A DNA stretch of 64,000 nt from Siphonodentalium dalli (taxonomy: Eukaryota > Mollusca > Scaphopoda > Gadilida > Siphonodentaliidae), in NCBI GenBank assembly GCA_032622095.1, contig CP136069.1, positions 68,721,319 to 68,785,318 on the forward strand. Direction: 5' to 3'. The position numbers and the translations under genes were made by a program. The notes beneath the pieces are model-generated. The model was given only the letters and a program-made list of their open reading frames with translations, ran no database searches and had not been told where the DNA came from. Shown here piece after piece: positions 12,901 to 23,022 of the stretch. Positions within the stretch are counted from its first letter, which is position 1. The number at the start of each line of letters is the position of its first letter.

Positions 12901-15554
12901 TAGAATAGTAAAGTAATTTGTTACATATTTTTTTTAATTTGGGTTCCATCCGGCCTGTGTTTCAATTTGGCAGCATGGTAGATGAAAGGACTTTTGGTTC
13001 AACCACTTGTTTAAGGAGGTCCCCTGAAAACATTTGGTTTACCTTTACCGTGTAGGATTTTTTTCTTACTGGATGAAAGGTCACAGGTTCAATTCCAGGC
13101 TCAGGAAATTTGCCTGTTGTGCGACATCTGAACTGAAACCTTCAGTTTGAACAGAGTTTGTTTCAGTGTATCATGTATCACTTCAAGTGTATTAATTTAT
13201 TATATGACACATAACTTCTGTTGCCTTGATTTTGACAAATAACATGGAAGGAGCTGGAATTGCCATGGGGTGGGGAGGGGATGGGGTTGTTTGGCACTTG
13301 AATTTAGACCACCACTTGCTGAACTGTAATTTCTTCAACTCACATTTTACTATTTTAACCCTTTCTGTACTGAATGGTTTGTTCCATTCAGTTATAAAAG
13401 TATACATTAGAACAGTATATTATTCATTTAGAGGGGTGTTCAGGAAATAAAAGCAGACGACAGACCAAAAAAAAGATTGTACACGATCAGATTGATTCAT
13501 AATCATTAATGAGAAATGTTCAGGTAATAAGTTGTTGTATGCTCAACTTGAACCATTAGAAAATATTATAAGGAATGATGAATTATGGTAATTATGTATG
13601 TCCCATTTAACAAAAAAAGAATAGTGCTGTTAGTAGTTTAGTCCCGAACGTAGAGAGGGTATCCTTCTGCTGGAAGCAGCAATCTGTGAAAGAGGTCATG
13701 TTGTTGACCTACATATTACACTGTCATTTTCAAGTTTCAGTCCATTGTTTACTCTTTATGCTATTCATTCATGTTGCATGATCCATATGCAGTAAAACCT
13801 CTCCAAACCGGACCCTCTATAAACCGAATCGCTTACCATACTGCATTCTCACTAAAATTACCTCTGTAAACCAGAACCTGTCTATTCCGAACTTCGGATG
13901 GCTTTTCTAGTCCATAAGTGAATGAATACATTCACTTTTACCTCCAAAATCCGAGCTCGGAAAGCGATACCAACCGAACGTGTGCAGTAGATTTGACATA
14001 CAAAACAGCAAATCAACTTAAAAGTTATCGTCTCCATGCTCCGTGTCTTATCTATACATGTATTATGTCTTAATGGATTTTATTCTTTGCATGACTACAT
14101 CCTTTGGCACACCCTACAGACCACATACTCATCCGATTTTAACCAAACTTCATTCGGATCTGTTGGGTACCACTAGATGGGAGCCATCAAATTTTTCCAG
14201 AAAAACATGACCGCCAGCAGCTATCTTGGATTTTACTCTTTGTATAACTAAATACTGTGGCACACCATACAGGTCACATCTCTCATACGATCATCTCCAA
14301 ACTTCATTTTGATCTTTGGGGTGACCTCTAGATGGGAGCCATCGATTTGTTTTCGGAATTCGTTAAAAACATGGCCGCCAGCAGCCAGCTCCATCGCCGC
14401 ATTTATTGGAGAATTGTTTTGAATATTTGCAAGCATGTGTAGGATCATCTCTAGATGGGAGACATCGGCTGCCGGCAGCCATCTTGGATTTTAATCTTTG
14501 CATGACTAAATCCTTTGGCAAACCCTACAGACCACATCCATTCGTTCATCACCAAACTTTATATGGTCTTTATGGTGACTTATAGCTGGGAGCCATTGAT
14601 TTCCGAAATTTGTAGAAAAACATGGCTGCCAGGGGCCATCTTGGATTTTACTCTTTGCATTACTTAATCCTTCCGCACACCCTACGGCCACATATCCACA
14701 TGAGCTACATTGTCAATGACACTTTCATTTATATGGGGAATCTTGATCTCCTCCCATGAATTTGTGCATTTCTGGGCGTCATGGTGACTTGGGTGCTTTG
14801 GATTGTATAAATAATTATATTTTCGAACAAGTTCTATGAGATCTGCATCATAGCCAATTTCATAAACTTTCTTCGGCATCTTCAACTGAGCAAAAACAAA
14901 ACTGCTGCGTTGCCAACTTTCAGGGATATACTAAATAAAATGACATTTAAATGAAGTCACTCAGAATTCCCCATCAAGACAAAGAGCGTTCATCTCTTTT
15001 TAGGCAGTTATGTGAATGGTCCAGTGCTGACTCGGCTGTTTGAACCAATGTGTCTTACTATGTGCGCCTAACGCATCCATAATATGCATGTGCTAACAGA
15101 TTTATATGAAAGCAGCTTTAGTCAAGGTCACTCCTAACATAAGATGCATGGACACATTGCATAAGTAATCAGTGCCATGTCAAACTGAGCTAATCACATA
15201 CACCATCCTGTAATAGGTAGTTGATGGGAGATAGATAGTAATTGGGGGGTAATCCTATATTCTTCCGAAAAAAAGATGTTGTCGAAAAATGTTTGGAAAA
15301 AACTTGCCGAAACAGGGGCGAAACAGAAAATTTTTTGGGTAAATGATTTATTACCTAGGCTAATTTACAGGGTTGTTCTTATAACAATATTTCATTTCTG
15401 TTCCAGTTTTCATGAGTCAGAAGAACACAACTCGAGTCATCGAATGATGCCGATCGACAGAGGTGCTAACTCCGCTCTCATCGATACAGATTACACACAC
15501 TTTACGATCGGGGACTACAATTACCTGGACCCAAATTTCATGCCAGCCACGTGA
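3904..15554 (+). CDS. ZZZ3: ZZZ3-like protein (ATAC complex ZZ/SANT subunit), 3' part, five exons
   Basis: Joining 3904-3999, 4546-4722, 6480-6611, 9911-10011 and 15407-15554 gives a continuous frame of about 217 codons ending in TGA. In order, the product reads: end of the Myb/SANT domain ([18 protein letters not shown]), a linker with SHEPPVYM, an acidic and then basic helix ([18 protein letters not shown]), a ZZ zinc finger ([16 protein letters not shown]..), and a C-terminus [10 protein letters not shown]. This order and these motifs match vertebrate ZZZ3, a histone-H3-binding subunit of the ATAC acetyltransferase complex (established family knowledge). The 5' part, including most of the SANT domain, is not seen in the window and should lie upstream. 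All introns have GT-AG borders and phases are consistent (0,0,0,2). The last intron is 5.4 kb. A possible AATAAA polyadenylation signal lies at 15923. Expression cannot be judged from sequence. Confidence 0.9.
4546..4722 (+). CDS. ZZZ3: ZZZ3-like exon B: linker with SHEPPVYM motif
   Basis: A 177-nt exon (59 codons, phase 0/0) between TTTTCAG and GTATGT. The SHEPPVYM segment followed by an acidic run (SDEEGDQDN) matches the conserved linker of ZZZ3. The 3' end ([16 protein letters not shown]) is less conserved. Two decayed copies of this 3' end lie in the next intron (5522-5580 and 6394-6420). The downstream donor is only about 12 bp from the left end of a (GTCC)n-bearing repeat element. Confidence 0.88.
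4735..5494. mobile_element. Repeat element with (GTCC)n and three 192-bp units
   Basis: Inverted ends TGTCCCCCGAC are at 4735 and 5494. Inside is a (GTCC/GTGC)n microsatellite (about 4779-4830), then three near-identical units starting at about 4831, 5023 and 5214. It lies in the ZZZ3 intron just after exon B. The family looks like the (GTCC)n-headed repeats common in molluscs. No clear TSD was found. Confidence 0.6.
5522..5580 (+). pseudogene. Decayed copy of ZZZ3 exon B 3' end
   Basis: GCTCCACCTACAATCCCCAA and the next 30 bases align with the last 50 or so bases of exon B (STYNP..QLS.EG). The copy is preceded by an acceptor-like TTTTATTTCAATAG and followed by GTAATG. The possible 50-nt exon is not a multiple of three and would shift the frame, so it is treated as a pseudo-exon. 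Confidence 0.65.
5928..6140. mobile_element. Mariner-type foldback miniature element, TA-flanked
   Basis: About 213 bp, almost entirely two inverted arms of about 100 bp. It starts CAGTAAAGCCCTAAGTAATC, ends with the complement (GGCATTACTG) and is flanked by TA on both sides. The CAGTA.. ends with TA duplication fit non-autonomous Tc1/mariner (pogo/Tigger-like) elements. One arm recurs at about 20300-20424. Confidence 0.75.
6394..6420 (+). pseudogene. Short copy of ZZZ3 exon B end
   Basis: TCCTACAATCCGCACTCACA differs from the exon B segment by very few bases. It lies about 60 bp upstream of exon C with no splice context of its own. Confidence 0.45.
6480..6611 (+). CDS. ZZZ3: ZZZ3-like exon C: acidic/basic helix before the ZZ finger
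   Basis: A 132-nt exon (44 codons, phase 0/0) between TTACCACAG and GTCAGC. It encodes [20 protein letters not shown] and then [10 protein letters not shown], ending KHTGFK, directly before the first cysteine of the ZZ finger. It aligns with the ZZZ3 segment of type 'LPEYKELLQFKKLKKQKL..VGFK'. A coiled or helical charged stretch is likely. The donor GTCAGC is non-consensus at +3 (C instead of A/G). Confidence 0.88.
6804..7511. mobile_element. hAT-like element in the ZZZ3 intron
   Basis: 708 bp. Inverted ends TAGAGATGCGGACC and TAGGGATGCGGACCGG are flanked by GTTGGTTG (6796-6803) and GTTGGTTA (7512-7519), an 8-bp duplication with one change. Repeated GGTCCGGTCC motifs lie just inside both ends. 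An 8-bp TSD with such ends suggests hAT. No transposase ORF. Confidence 0.65.
7512..7909. other. Intron sequence before the ZZ array
   Basis: No recognisable feature. The last 40 bp carry the acceptor of the first array copy. Confidence 0.4.
7910..9910 (+). repeat. Tandem array of 19 half-copies of the ZZ exon with its splice acceptor
   Basis: Half-exon copies start at 7910, 8016, 8119, 8222, 8323, 8429 and then every 106 bp to 9489, then 9593, 9699 and 9805. The full exon follows at 9911. Each unit is about 40 bp of intron end (usually ..ATTATTACAG) plus the first 63-64 nt of the exon, encoding C-x2-C..RY.C-x2-C. Units break off right after CCTTCTG and lack the last two cysteines and the GTGAGT donor. 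Nearly all variation in the coding part keeps the cysteines. Copy 3 (8119) has a stop (TAG) after its fourth cysteine. Reading from one unit into the next meets TGA. The first five copies are the most diverged and the middle ones nearly identical, as expected from unequal exchange or conversion. Confidence 0.88.
9911..10011 (+). CDS. ZZZ3: ZZZ3-like exon D: full ZZ zinc finger
   Basis: A 101-nt exon between ATTATTACAG and GTGAGT (starts phase 0, ends phase 2). It encodes [20 protein letters not shown], then [13 protein letters not shown]. Zinc-ligand cysteines are at exon residues 1, 4, 16, 19, 28 and 31. The last ligands, an H-x4-H pair (FHESEEH), come from the next exon. This is the only one of 20 tandem copies that carries the second half of the finger and a 5' splice site, so it is the working exon. 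Confidence 0.9.
10135..11450. repeat. Tandem ~171-bp units with (GTCT/GTCC)n head
   Basis: A CTGT/CGTC microsatellite at about 10138-10205 is followed by units with TTGTCCGGATGATAACTTTA at 10411, 10582, 10924 and 11096, plus a variant near 10753. Each has 'agagttatgcccctttt'. The family recurs, decayed, at 15990-16270 and 33940-34105. The type resembles a widespread mollusc repeat. It lies inside the last ZZZ3 intron. Confidence 0.7.
11451..12547. other. AT-rich intron, nothing recognised
   Basis: Contains one half copy (12207-12240) of the 'gcattctcttatata' palindrome family. No exon seen. Confidence 0.4.
12555..12829 (+). mobile_element. tRNA-derived SINE
   Basis: Head with polymerase III-type boxes: box A-like TGTGGCTCAGTTGGTGG near 12571 and box B-like GGTTTAATTCC at 12609-12619. 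A body of about 200 bp follows, then a tail GCGACGTTAAACCC plus (AATA)n. Flanked by CTAATTG at 12548-12554 and 12830-12836, a plausible target-site duplication. It lies in the last ZZZ3 intron. Confidence 0.75.
12837..13795. other. Intron with decayed repeats
   Basis: A piggyBac-like end (TTAACCCTTTCTGTACTGAA) starts at 13355, related to the 2999-3802 element. Its partner end is not visible. A tRNA-like 'ggttcaattcc' near 13095 may be a decayed SINE. Confidence 0.4.
13796..13995. mobile_element. Partial pogo/Tigger-like terminus
   Basis: CAGTAAAACCTCTCCAAACC followed by '..accctctataaaccgaat' matches the style of Tigger/pogo terminal repeats. The opposite end was not found. Confidence 0.4.
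14090..14700. repeat. Tandem ~180-bp 'gccagcagccatcttggattt' units
   Basis: About three to four diverged units, each with 'caccctacagaccacat', 'ctagatgggagccat' and 'atggccgccagcagccatctt'. The same family recurs at 37170-37330 and 38290-39190. Confidence 0.7.
14701..15406. other. Intron end, nothing recognised
   Basis: No repeat or exon recognised before the exon E acceptor. Confidence 0.4.
15407..15554 (+). CDS. ZZZ3: ZZZ3-like exon E: C-terminus and stop
   Basis: The exon starts after TTCTGTTCCAG. Its first T completes the AG left by exon D (Ser), followed by 49 codons including TGA. It carries the H-x4-H end of the ZZ finger (FHESEEH) and the family's C-terminal signature [14 protein letters not shown], compare ...YNYLDPNYFP.. 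in vertebrate ZZZ3. A decayed copy of the [10 protein letters not shown] coding end lies about 100 bp downstream. Confidence 0.88.
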
Positions 15555-15629
15555 CAGCAAGAGAAATTTGCAGAATCTCAATTGATAATGTGGAACACTG
15601 ATGAAGGGTGCCGTTCGCTATTTTTATAC

Positions 15630-15690
15630 ATGAATCGACATAGGAGACTACAATGTGGACCAAAATTTCATGCCTGCTAGAGAAGAAATC
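15630..15690 (+). pseudogene. Decayed copy of the ZZZ3 C-terminal coding end
   Basis: GGAGACTACAATGTGGACCA and the following bases encode GDYN-VDQNFMPAR, against [14 protein letters not shown] in exon E. The copy has lost bases and lies in the 3' flank, about 105 bp after the real stop. Confidence 0.6.
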
Positions 15691-15922
15691 GGATGAAGGC
15701 CAAGCTTGCATTTGACATGTAATCTGCCAACAAGGGTGACATTTCATGACATCATGGCAAGAGAACTATTCAAAAAGCTTTGCCAGTGTAACAAGAAAGA
15801 TAATTAACAAAGATTGGTGATTACAATTCAAGTTCAATATCTATTTCTAAAACATGCCATCTGATTGGCCGAGTGCTGGAAACTGTAGTTTTCGGTTCAC
15901 CAGCATCACCCGCTGATGTGCG

Positions 15923-15928
15923 AATAAA
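15923..15928 (+). terminator. Possible polyadenylation signal of the ZZZ3-like gene
   Basis: AATAAA 369 bp after the stop codon. It is the first such hexamer noticed downstream. Weak evidence without transcript data. Confidence 0.35.
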
Positions 15929-15989
15929 CTTTAATGAATTTTGATACACTGAAAATGTGGGGACTATAGAAATCACTGTCAATATGGAA

Positions 15990-16270
15990 TCTGTCCAGGA
16001 TAATGATAACTTTAGTTTTAGTTATCTGAATGTTTTAAAATTTTGTATGTGGATTACCCACATGAAAATACAGGTCAAGTTCAAATTTGGTTTGGTCCAC
16101 CCATTTCTACCAGAGTTATAGCCCTTGTCGACTAATTTTCCAATTATTTTGTTTTCCAGGTGATAACTTTAGTTTGAGTTATCTGATTGTTATCAAATTT
16201 GATATATTGATTACTTACATGAAAAAATAGGTCCAATATGAATATGGGTGGGTCTACCCATTTTGACCAG
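15990..16270. repeat. Decayed copies of the ~171-bp mollusc-type unit
   Basis: Two units with 'gataactttag..gttatctga' and 'caggtcaagttcaaatttgg', like the array at 10135-11450. Confidence 0.5.
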
Positions 16271-16451
16271 AGTTCAGCTGCTTTCACATAAATGCATTTG
16301 ATGCATGTGTTTTACGGATGCATTAGGCGGACATAAGACGCATTGGTTTAAACAATAGTCATCACTGGACCATTCAAATAATCATAAATTTCATAAAATT
16401 ATTGGCAATATCATAGCCTTGTTAGTAAACAAAGGCCATATTATGATACAG

Positions 16452-16705
16452 TACAGTGAGTAAAGAGTGAGCGATACGCAAAACACTCAGCACTGGGATT
16501 GCCCCACTAAGTGTACTTTGGATAAATTGACACCATATTGTTACAACATACCGATATAACGCTCGCTAATTATTGCCACTCAAGATTTCGGTGTTGAATT
16601 GGTCACAATGAATGAATGAGTCAGAATCAGAATGACCCTCCTAAAAACATCACCACATTGCTGAGTGTTTTGCTTATCACACACTCTTTTTACATGCTGT
16701 ATATA
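16452..16705. repeat. Inverted repeat, ~40-bp arms
   Basis: GCAAAACACTCAGCACTG near 16477 and its complement (TTGCTGAGTGTTTTGC) near 16658 enclose about 160 bp. Probably a miniature element. No TSD determined. Confidence 0.45.
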
Positions 16706-16787
16706 AACAAATGCTTTGTTCACACAAAGTGTGTTTTGTGGGTAATATCGCATTCATATAATCATTATACTATAATATTAGTATATT

Positions 16788-17558
16788 AGGCCAAACAAAA
16801 AAAGTATTTTGATTCTCGGGCAATTTTTTTGGAGAATCGATGAGGGAGCGAGGGTTTTATTTTTATTTTTTATTTTTGTTATGGGGATAATGCCCATAGT
16901 TAGCATGTGTTATTATACCTTCCCATGTTAAGAAAATGTAAGGAGAACATTGTTCTGTATAAACTAATGTATTCCACTATAAAGAATTACCAATTATCAC
17001 ATTGTACTACCCGTACATCAAATCTAAATAAAGAATGACATAAATATGACATTGTACTATCCTACATCATATAGCCTATTATAGGATTTACCAGAATGAT
17101 ATATATATACAATGTATATTTCAAATTACTATTGTTGATATATTTGAAATATGTATGTACCTTTTATTGTATATATCTATTTATATCTATCTATATACTT
17201 TAATATTTATCCATCTATACTATAGTAACTATACATGCTAGCCATAAAAACTTCAAATATTATTATATTAAACCAGCAAACACATCGCCAATACTTGGGG
17301 TTTGGGCAGCTTGTGGTGACAATATACCTGGTAGTTATCTTGCCTAGTGTCTGTTTTTTGAATACTAACACATACACCATTGTATGTTTATAATATTCGA
17401 TGTTTAAAACAAATAATTTATGTTTTCTAGTTTCCTATTTTCGTGTTATCATTTGACAGCTTCAGTCAAATTGAAATTCGTAATAAAATGGTTCAACGAG
17501 GGCCATTTTTCCAGACGAGGCTATGCCCGAGAATCAAAATACTTTTTTTTTTTGGCCT
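16788..17558. mobile_element. TIR element with TATT flanks
   Basis: 771 bp. It starts AGGCCAAACAAAAAAAGTAT followed by TTTGATTCTCGGGC and ends with the complement. TATT lies on both sides (16784-16787 and 17559-17562). No ORF. A related end, TAAGGCAAAACAAAAAAA, is at about 18739. Confidence 0.6.
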
Positions 17559-18252
17559 TATTGAGGAAATTCATAATTTGGTAACTTTTAATTCCATATT
17601 ATAACCTATCTACAACCAAGGCCATCTGTGCCTTTAAAGATATGGGCAGCGTTGGTGGTGGGTATGCTGTTAAAATATTCACCTCCGTCAAAAACTGCCA
17701 TAAACAGAAAGAATTGTAAAATATAGACAGACTTTGTTCTTATACCAATCAGAAATATGGCATAAAAAGTCTGTTATTGTAAATGTTTTCCCCTTTATTA
17801 TGTAAACAAAAGCAAAAAACATTACGTTACCTGGCTTTTGTTTAGATCCGGATATGGTAAACATAAAGAGCGTTATTTGTTACTGTTTTCCTGATATGGA
17901 AATAATAAAGAGCATTTATATCATTTGTGTGTGATTAACCAATAGAATTGCGCTATGTTATGTAAATAGAAGCACAGCATCTGTAACACGAGCAGGCTCT
18001 TGTTTACGTAAACCATTGTACTTATTGACGACAATATACTATTTAAACTCTGATTATGTTTGGCATATGAACAAAACTATATATTTTTTAATATTCCTTC
18101 TGTTGATGGCGATTTGACCAAATATGAATATTTTTGCAACGAACGCCGCCCGTGGCTTTAATATGGAGCCTGGGGTAATTGTAAGCATACCCGAAACGAG
18201 CAAATTTAGCTTATTTTTGTGATCGTAAGCACTGTATAGTGAAATAGCATTG
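17559..18252. other. Intergenic, nothing recognised
   Basis: AT-rich sequence with no exon or RNA gene. 'aataaagagc' occurs at 17907, with a related 'cataaagagc' at 17860. Confidence 0.4.
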
Positions 18253-18520
18253 AAGTACTGGGCGACGGGAGCCAGTACTGGGTGACGGGAGCCAGTACTG
18301 GGCGACGGGAGCTAGTCTAACATTGGAGTACTGGCCGATGGGAGCCAGTCTAACATTGGAGTACTGAGCGATGGGAGCCAGTCTAACATTGGATTACTGA
18401 GCGATGGGAGCCAGTCTAACATTGGAGTACTGGCCGATGGGAGCCAGTCTAACATTGGAGTACTGGCCGATGGGAGCCAGTCTAACATTGGAGTACTGAG
18501 CAATGGGAGCCAGTCTAACA
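18253..18520. repeat. 33-bp minisatellite
   Basis: Two to three 20-bp units (AGTACTGGGCGACGGGAGCC) lead into about six 33-bp units containing GTACTGGCCGATGGGAGCCA and GTCTAACATTGGA. Because 33 is a multiple of three, the minus strand stays open with an 11-residue repeat (MLDWLPSASTP). I see no sign that this is a gene. Confidence 0.85.
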
Positions 18521-19329
18521 CTTGTTGACTCACAAACAGTATCTCCACTTTCATGATTAGATATATAATAGTATTCAATCTGAATAACATGTGCCATGCG
18601 ATGTTCGATTGAATATCAGAATATAACTTATCAATATAATCTTATCGGAAGGGGGATAAACAGAGCCAACTATCCACTACTAAATATAGTTATTTCAGAA
18701 ATATTCCTTCATTTTTGGAATGATTAAATTTACTAAATAAGGCAAAACAAAAAAATTTGGTACTCAGGCCCCACCGCATTAGGCCTGTTTATTGTGATGC
18801 CTGATATTATGACAAAAAAACTTCCGTAAAAAATTATTTATTTTGTTTTATGTTACAAACATGTCCATAGTAGATATGTGTTGGATATTATTGTACATTG
18901 AGCTCTTACATATCTGTAATGTTTGAAAAGTGACTTGTTGGCATACAACATGAAGTAGATGACTACAATTAAGAAAATTATTAGCTGATACTCATGCTCT
19001 TCTTACAATTATTCATTGTGAACTAAATTAGACTAATTGTAACTCCATACAATTGAAAGGCAGAGGATGCAATTCAGGATCACATATTAGAATGGAGAGG
19101 TATAAGTTTTTAGACAACAATAACAATAATAGGCTTATTACTGCAGGTTTCTCATTCACCACACCAGAAAGCTTCTAAATGCGGATAAAAAATTGGAGGC
19201 ATTGTGTTCCCGCCAAGAGTGCATTGTTGATACCTAAACATCGAAAGCAATTAACGTGGTCATAATAGTTATATACTGCAACTATAAGACATCCAGCGAA
19301 TACACACCCCACGAAAACCCGAAATGTGT
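18521..19329. other. Intergenic, nothing recognised
   Basis: Contains the partial TIR-like end at about 18739. Otherwise no feature. Confidence 0.4.
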
Positions 19330-20095
19330 TGTCCTGCGAGAAATCCCGTCGCTATAGCTCAATTTGACACGGCCAGATTAGCCTTCCTACAATATCCTAA
19401 AACAATAAAGCTTCTCAAATCATTGGCATAGTCAACAGAACTTTCACGAACTTGGACATTGACACTTTCTAATCGCTCTACATAATCATGGTCAGACCTA
19501 TCATCGAATACTGGAACTCTGCATGGAGCCCACATCACAAATATCAAAGCATTGTGTTTGAGAAATATAAAGAAAAGCATACTAGTTTGTCAAATCAAAA
19601 CTCTATGCTACCGAGACCGAATGATAAGACTCAATCTGATGTCTTTAAAATATCGAATATTTAGAGGAGATCTAATCGAGGTATATAAACTGTTGAATGG
19701 TCATTAAAATATCAATGCCTGTGACCTATTAGAAAGATATTCATCAGGAAGAACAAGAGGACATAATAAAAAGCTACAGATGCCCATTGTTAACAACGCC
19801 ATAGGAAAAAAGTTCCTTCACGCAGAGGGTGGTAAATAGCTGGAACTCTCTGCCAGACTTCGTTGTTGAGGCTCCAACACTTGATCAATTAAAAATATAC
19901 ATAGACTCATTCTTCTATTATATAAAATACGAGTTCGACGACAAGTAATATGTTCAAGTGACTCACAAGTAAATATCGAATGACGATAAATATATTTGTA
20001 AACAAGCATTGCAAATAATGTTATTGGGACGAAAAGTCACAAGACTTGTTCCGTATTATGATGATGATGATGATGATGATTATGATATGATTGAT
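19330..20095 (+). mobile_element. Decayed non-LTR retrotransposon 3' end (CR1/L2 type)
   Basis: The translated + strand, with frameshifts and stops, gives pieces typical of the end of a CR1/L2-like reverse transcriptase ORF: 'LVRPIIEYWNSAWSPH', 'LMSLKYRIFRGDLIEVYKLL', 'YSSGRTRGHNKKLQ' and 'GKKFLHAE'. It ends in a (GAT)n tail at about 20058-20080. It is a truncated dead copy with no intact ORF. Confidence 0.75.
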
Positions 20096-20299
20096 AGAAC
20101 AAACCACTATTATGATGATCGTGTCGTTATTTGTTTAAAATACGTATCAATTGACATATACGCACCCGTTCCCTAATTAAAATCAACATATTACGACAAT
20201 TGTAGGGGACCTCCGCAGATAGACGTCCGCAAATAGCGACCTACTGCGAATTGTCACAACCGGAAAAACCCATTATCTATTTATAATATGCCCAGCGAA

Positions 20300-20424
20300 C
20301 CACAGCTTTCTCGGGGAGAGCTATCCGATGAATGGCAACAAGCCATATTTCCAACTAAATCCTGAAAAGTTACCCATAATTCTGCTGTGTTTAAGGAGTC
20401 GATTACTTAGGGCATTAATGTATA
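20300..20424. mobile_element. Half copy of the mariner-type foldback element
   Basis: Matches the right arm of 5928-6140 (GATGAATGGCAACAAGCCAT through GATTACTTAGGGCATTAATG, then TA). The left arm is missing. Confidence 0.65.
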
Positions 20425-20432
20425 TTACATTG

Positions 20433-20640
20433 AAGAATAAATCAGCCCAATGGAAACAAATGTTGGTATTCAGGCGAGTAAAAGATACCATGGTCCGCTG
20501 GAGATTTGGCTATGGACCTATAACCTAATAAAACTCATCTCAACCCAAAGTTATAATGATCAGCAGGAATGGCATGACAATTGTTAAATATAAAAACAAT
20601 TATGGGTGGTTGTCTTTCTACATGAAACTATTTAAGATTC
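20433..20640. repeat. Dispersed repeat shared with 48661-48912
   Basis: Both begin TGAAGAATAAA.CAG.CC and share the end 'gggtggttgtctttct' / 'gggtagttgtctttct'. The type is unknown. Confidence 0.4.
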
Positions 20641-21420
20641 CATCCAAAAAAAAAATTCAACCCAACCCACTGTTTCCATACCCTACCGCACAAAATGCTC
20701 AAAATCGCATATCTGGTCCGATCTTCACAGAATAAACGGCATTGTAGGGTGGCCATTGATTAATAATTAAGATTCCACCCAAAATATTTACAACCCAACC
20801 AACTGGGTTTCCATACACTACCATCCAAAATGGCAAAATGCCAAAAATTGCGTTTCTGGTCTGATTTTCATGGAATAAACGGCATTGTAGGATGGCCATT
20901 GACGAATAATTAAGATTCCACCTAAAATATTTACAACCCAACTCATTGGTTTTCCATACCCAACCACCCAAAATGGCAAAATGCCCAATGTAGCACTTCA
21001 GGTCCGATGTTCATGGAATAAACGGCATTGCATGGTGGCCGTTGACGAATAATTAAGATTGCACTCAAAATATTTACAATCAACCAACTGGGTTTCCATT
21101 TCCTACAACCCAAAATGGCTAAAATTGCATTTCAGGTCCGATTTTCACAGAATAAACGGCAGTGTGGGGTGGCCATTAACGAATAGTTAAGCTAGATTCC
21201 ACCCAAAACATTTACCACTCAACATACTAGGTTGTTCATACCCTAACACCCAACCAACTGGGTTTCCATACCCTAGTACCACCCAAAATGTCCAAAATCG
21301 CATTTTATGGTCCGATTTTCACCGAATAAACGGCATTGTAGGGTGGCCGTTAGATTCAACCCAAAACATTAACCACTCAACATACTGTGTTTTTCATACC
21401 CTAACACCCAATTGGCAAAA
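20640..21420. repeat. Tandem 134-174-bp units
   Basis: Five units marked by AATAAACGGCATTG-like motifs at 20731, 20874, 21017, 21151 and 21325. Each has 'acccaaccaactgggtttcc' and 'caaaatggcaaaat'. Non-coding. Confidence 0.75.
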
Positions 21421-22229
21421 TGAACTATTGTGTTATCACTGGGAACAATCGCACCGACCAGATATAGGGTAATTGAGGGGTCTATTCAAATCAATGAACG
21501 CGCGTGCGACTCAGACGGGGTGACATAAAAGGTCATTCCACACTTCGATTGCCGCGCATAATTATCATGGACTAAAGTGTTTCCTGCGTCGATGGCCGTT
21601 GGACCAATCGTTTAGTTGTTGAAGACTACTTGGTCCCGGAAGATATTTATATTGAGGGCAAATTTGAGAGTCCTCAAATTACAACAAATGAAAATGTGCT
21701 TTGGTTGTACAACGCGTGTCAAGAGCAGAACAAAAGGCAATGATTATGTACTGAGTTAATGCATGTATGTAAATAAGCAACACAACTGTTGTTGGAGAAT
21801 GAGGGGTATTAATGTTCTGTATTTCTGTATAATTTCGCTTCGTTTTCTTTGCATTGTGATTATAAGAAAACCGACTAAGTTCCGGTGGTGGAGAAAATTC
21901 TTGAAAAATACATGTCATGTTCGTTTGCAATATCTCAAATTCTATAGGTTACCTCTGTCCTTACAATACAATACAGTAGGCTTTGTAGTTTGTGTTATCA
22001 GCCATAACATTAAAGTAAACAGATACTACTAGAATATATGTACACCCTGTAGCAACAATTGATTATGGACTACTCTCAGATAACGTATGTTTTCTCGAGG
22101 CATATTATTCTCAAATGTTCCTGGTGGAGGGAACTCATCCCACTACCGACCTCACCAATGTCTTAAGGAAATGGATATATGTATACTAAGTTACCAACAC
22201 GGCGATAATAAGTTGAAACCTATTCAAAC
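21421..22229. other. Intergenic, nothing recognised
   Basis: No exon or repeat recognised. Confidence 0.35.
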
Positions 22230-22790
22230 CCTTATAACAAATTCGCATGGTAATTAATAATCATAGTACAATAACCATAGTAAGTATACAACGGTCTTTT
22301 GTGTGGAAAATTTGCTATGGTAAGTTGTAAATTTGCCACCCAAAAGACCATTATAAATTACTGTGGTTTATTTTATCATGGTTATTACCATGCATCCATA
22401 GTAATTAACATGCCCGCATAGTTATTACCTTGGTAAAGTATGGTAATATTAACCATTGTAAAATAAACCATTGAAAATTACAACGGCCTTTTGTGTACAC
22501 GCTGTAAACTATTATGGTTTAACACCCAAAATACCGTTTTAACTTAACTATGTTAACTATGTTTACTACCATTGTTTTACCACACAACAGACCGTTGTTA
22601 AATTAACTATGGTTAATTTCCCTATGGTCAGTACCATTGGCGATTGCCTTAGTTTTACCTCCCAATATAAAACAGTGTTCTTGGTATAGTGAAACTATCG
22701 TAATCACCATTTGGTAACGATCGTAAAATAAACCATAGTTAATTCACAACTGTGTTCTGGGTGATTAAACTAAAATAATTCAGTTAACTG
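22230..22790. repeat. Low-complexity 'accatagtaa' region
   Basis: Dense, irregular copies of TAACCATAGTAA and its complement on both strands. A similar stretch occurs at about 49560-50000. Cryptically simple sequence with many small palindromes. Confidence 0.5.
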
Positions 22791-22850
22791 AGCAGGGTCA
22801 AACGAGAAAACAGCAATGCTTATTCAATTTGATAGTTCATAGTAATTGTT

Positions 22851-23022
22851 AATATAGATGTGCAGTGTTCAAGTTCAAATAGTCTATGGAAGCAACTGTA
22901 TGCCGGCTGGAACTTATAGCCATAGCTATGATCAGTAATATAGATGTGCAGTGTTCAAGTTCAAATAGTCTATGGAAGCAACTGTATGCCGGCTGGAACT
23001 TATAGCCATAGCTATGATCAGT
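22851..23022. repeat. Perfect 86-bp tandem duplication
   Basis: AATATAGATGTGCAGTGTTC starts at 22851 and again at 22937. The two copies look identical, so the duplication is recent. Confidence 0.85.

Noticed and set aside
18312-18590. Protein with 11-residue MLDWLPSASTP repeats
   Set aside because: A by-product of a 33-bp minisatellite. No splice or start context and no conservation evidence.
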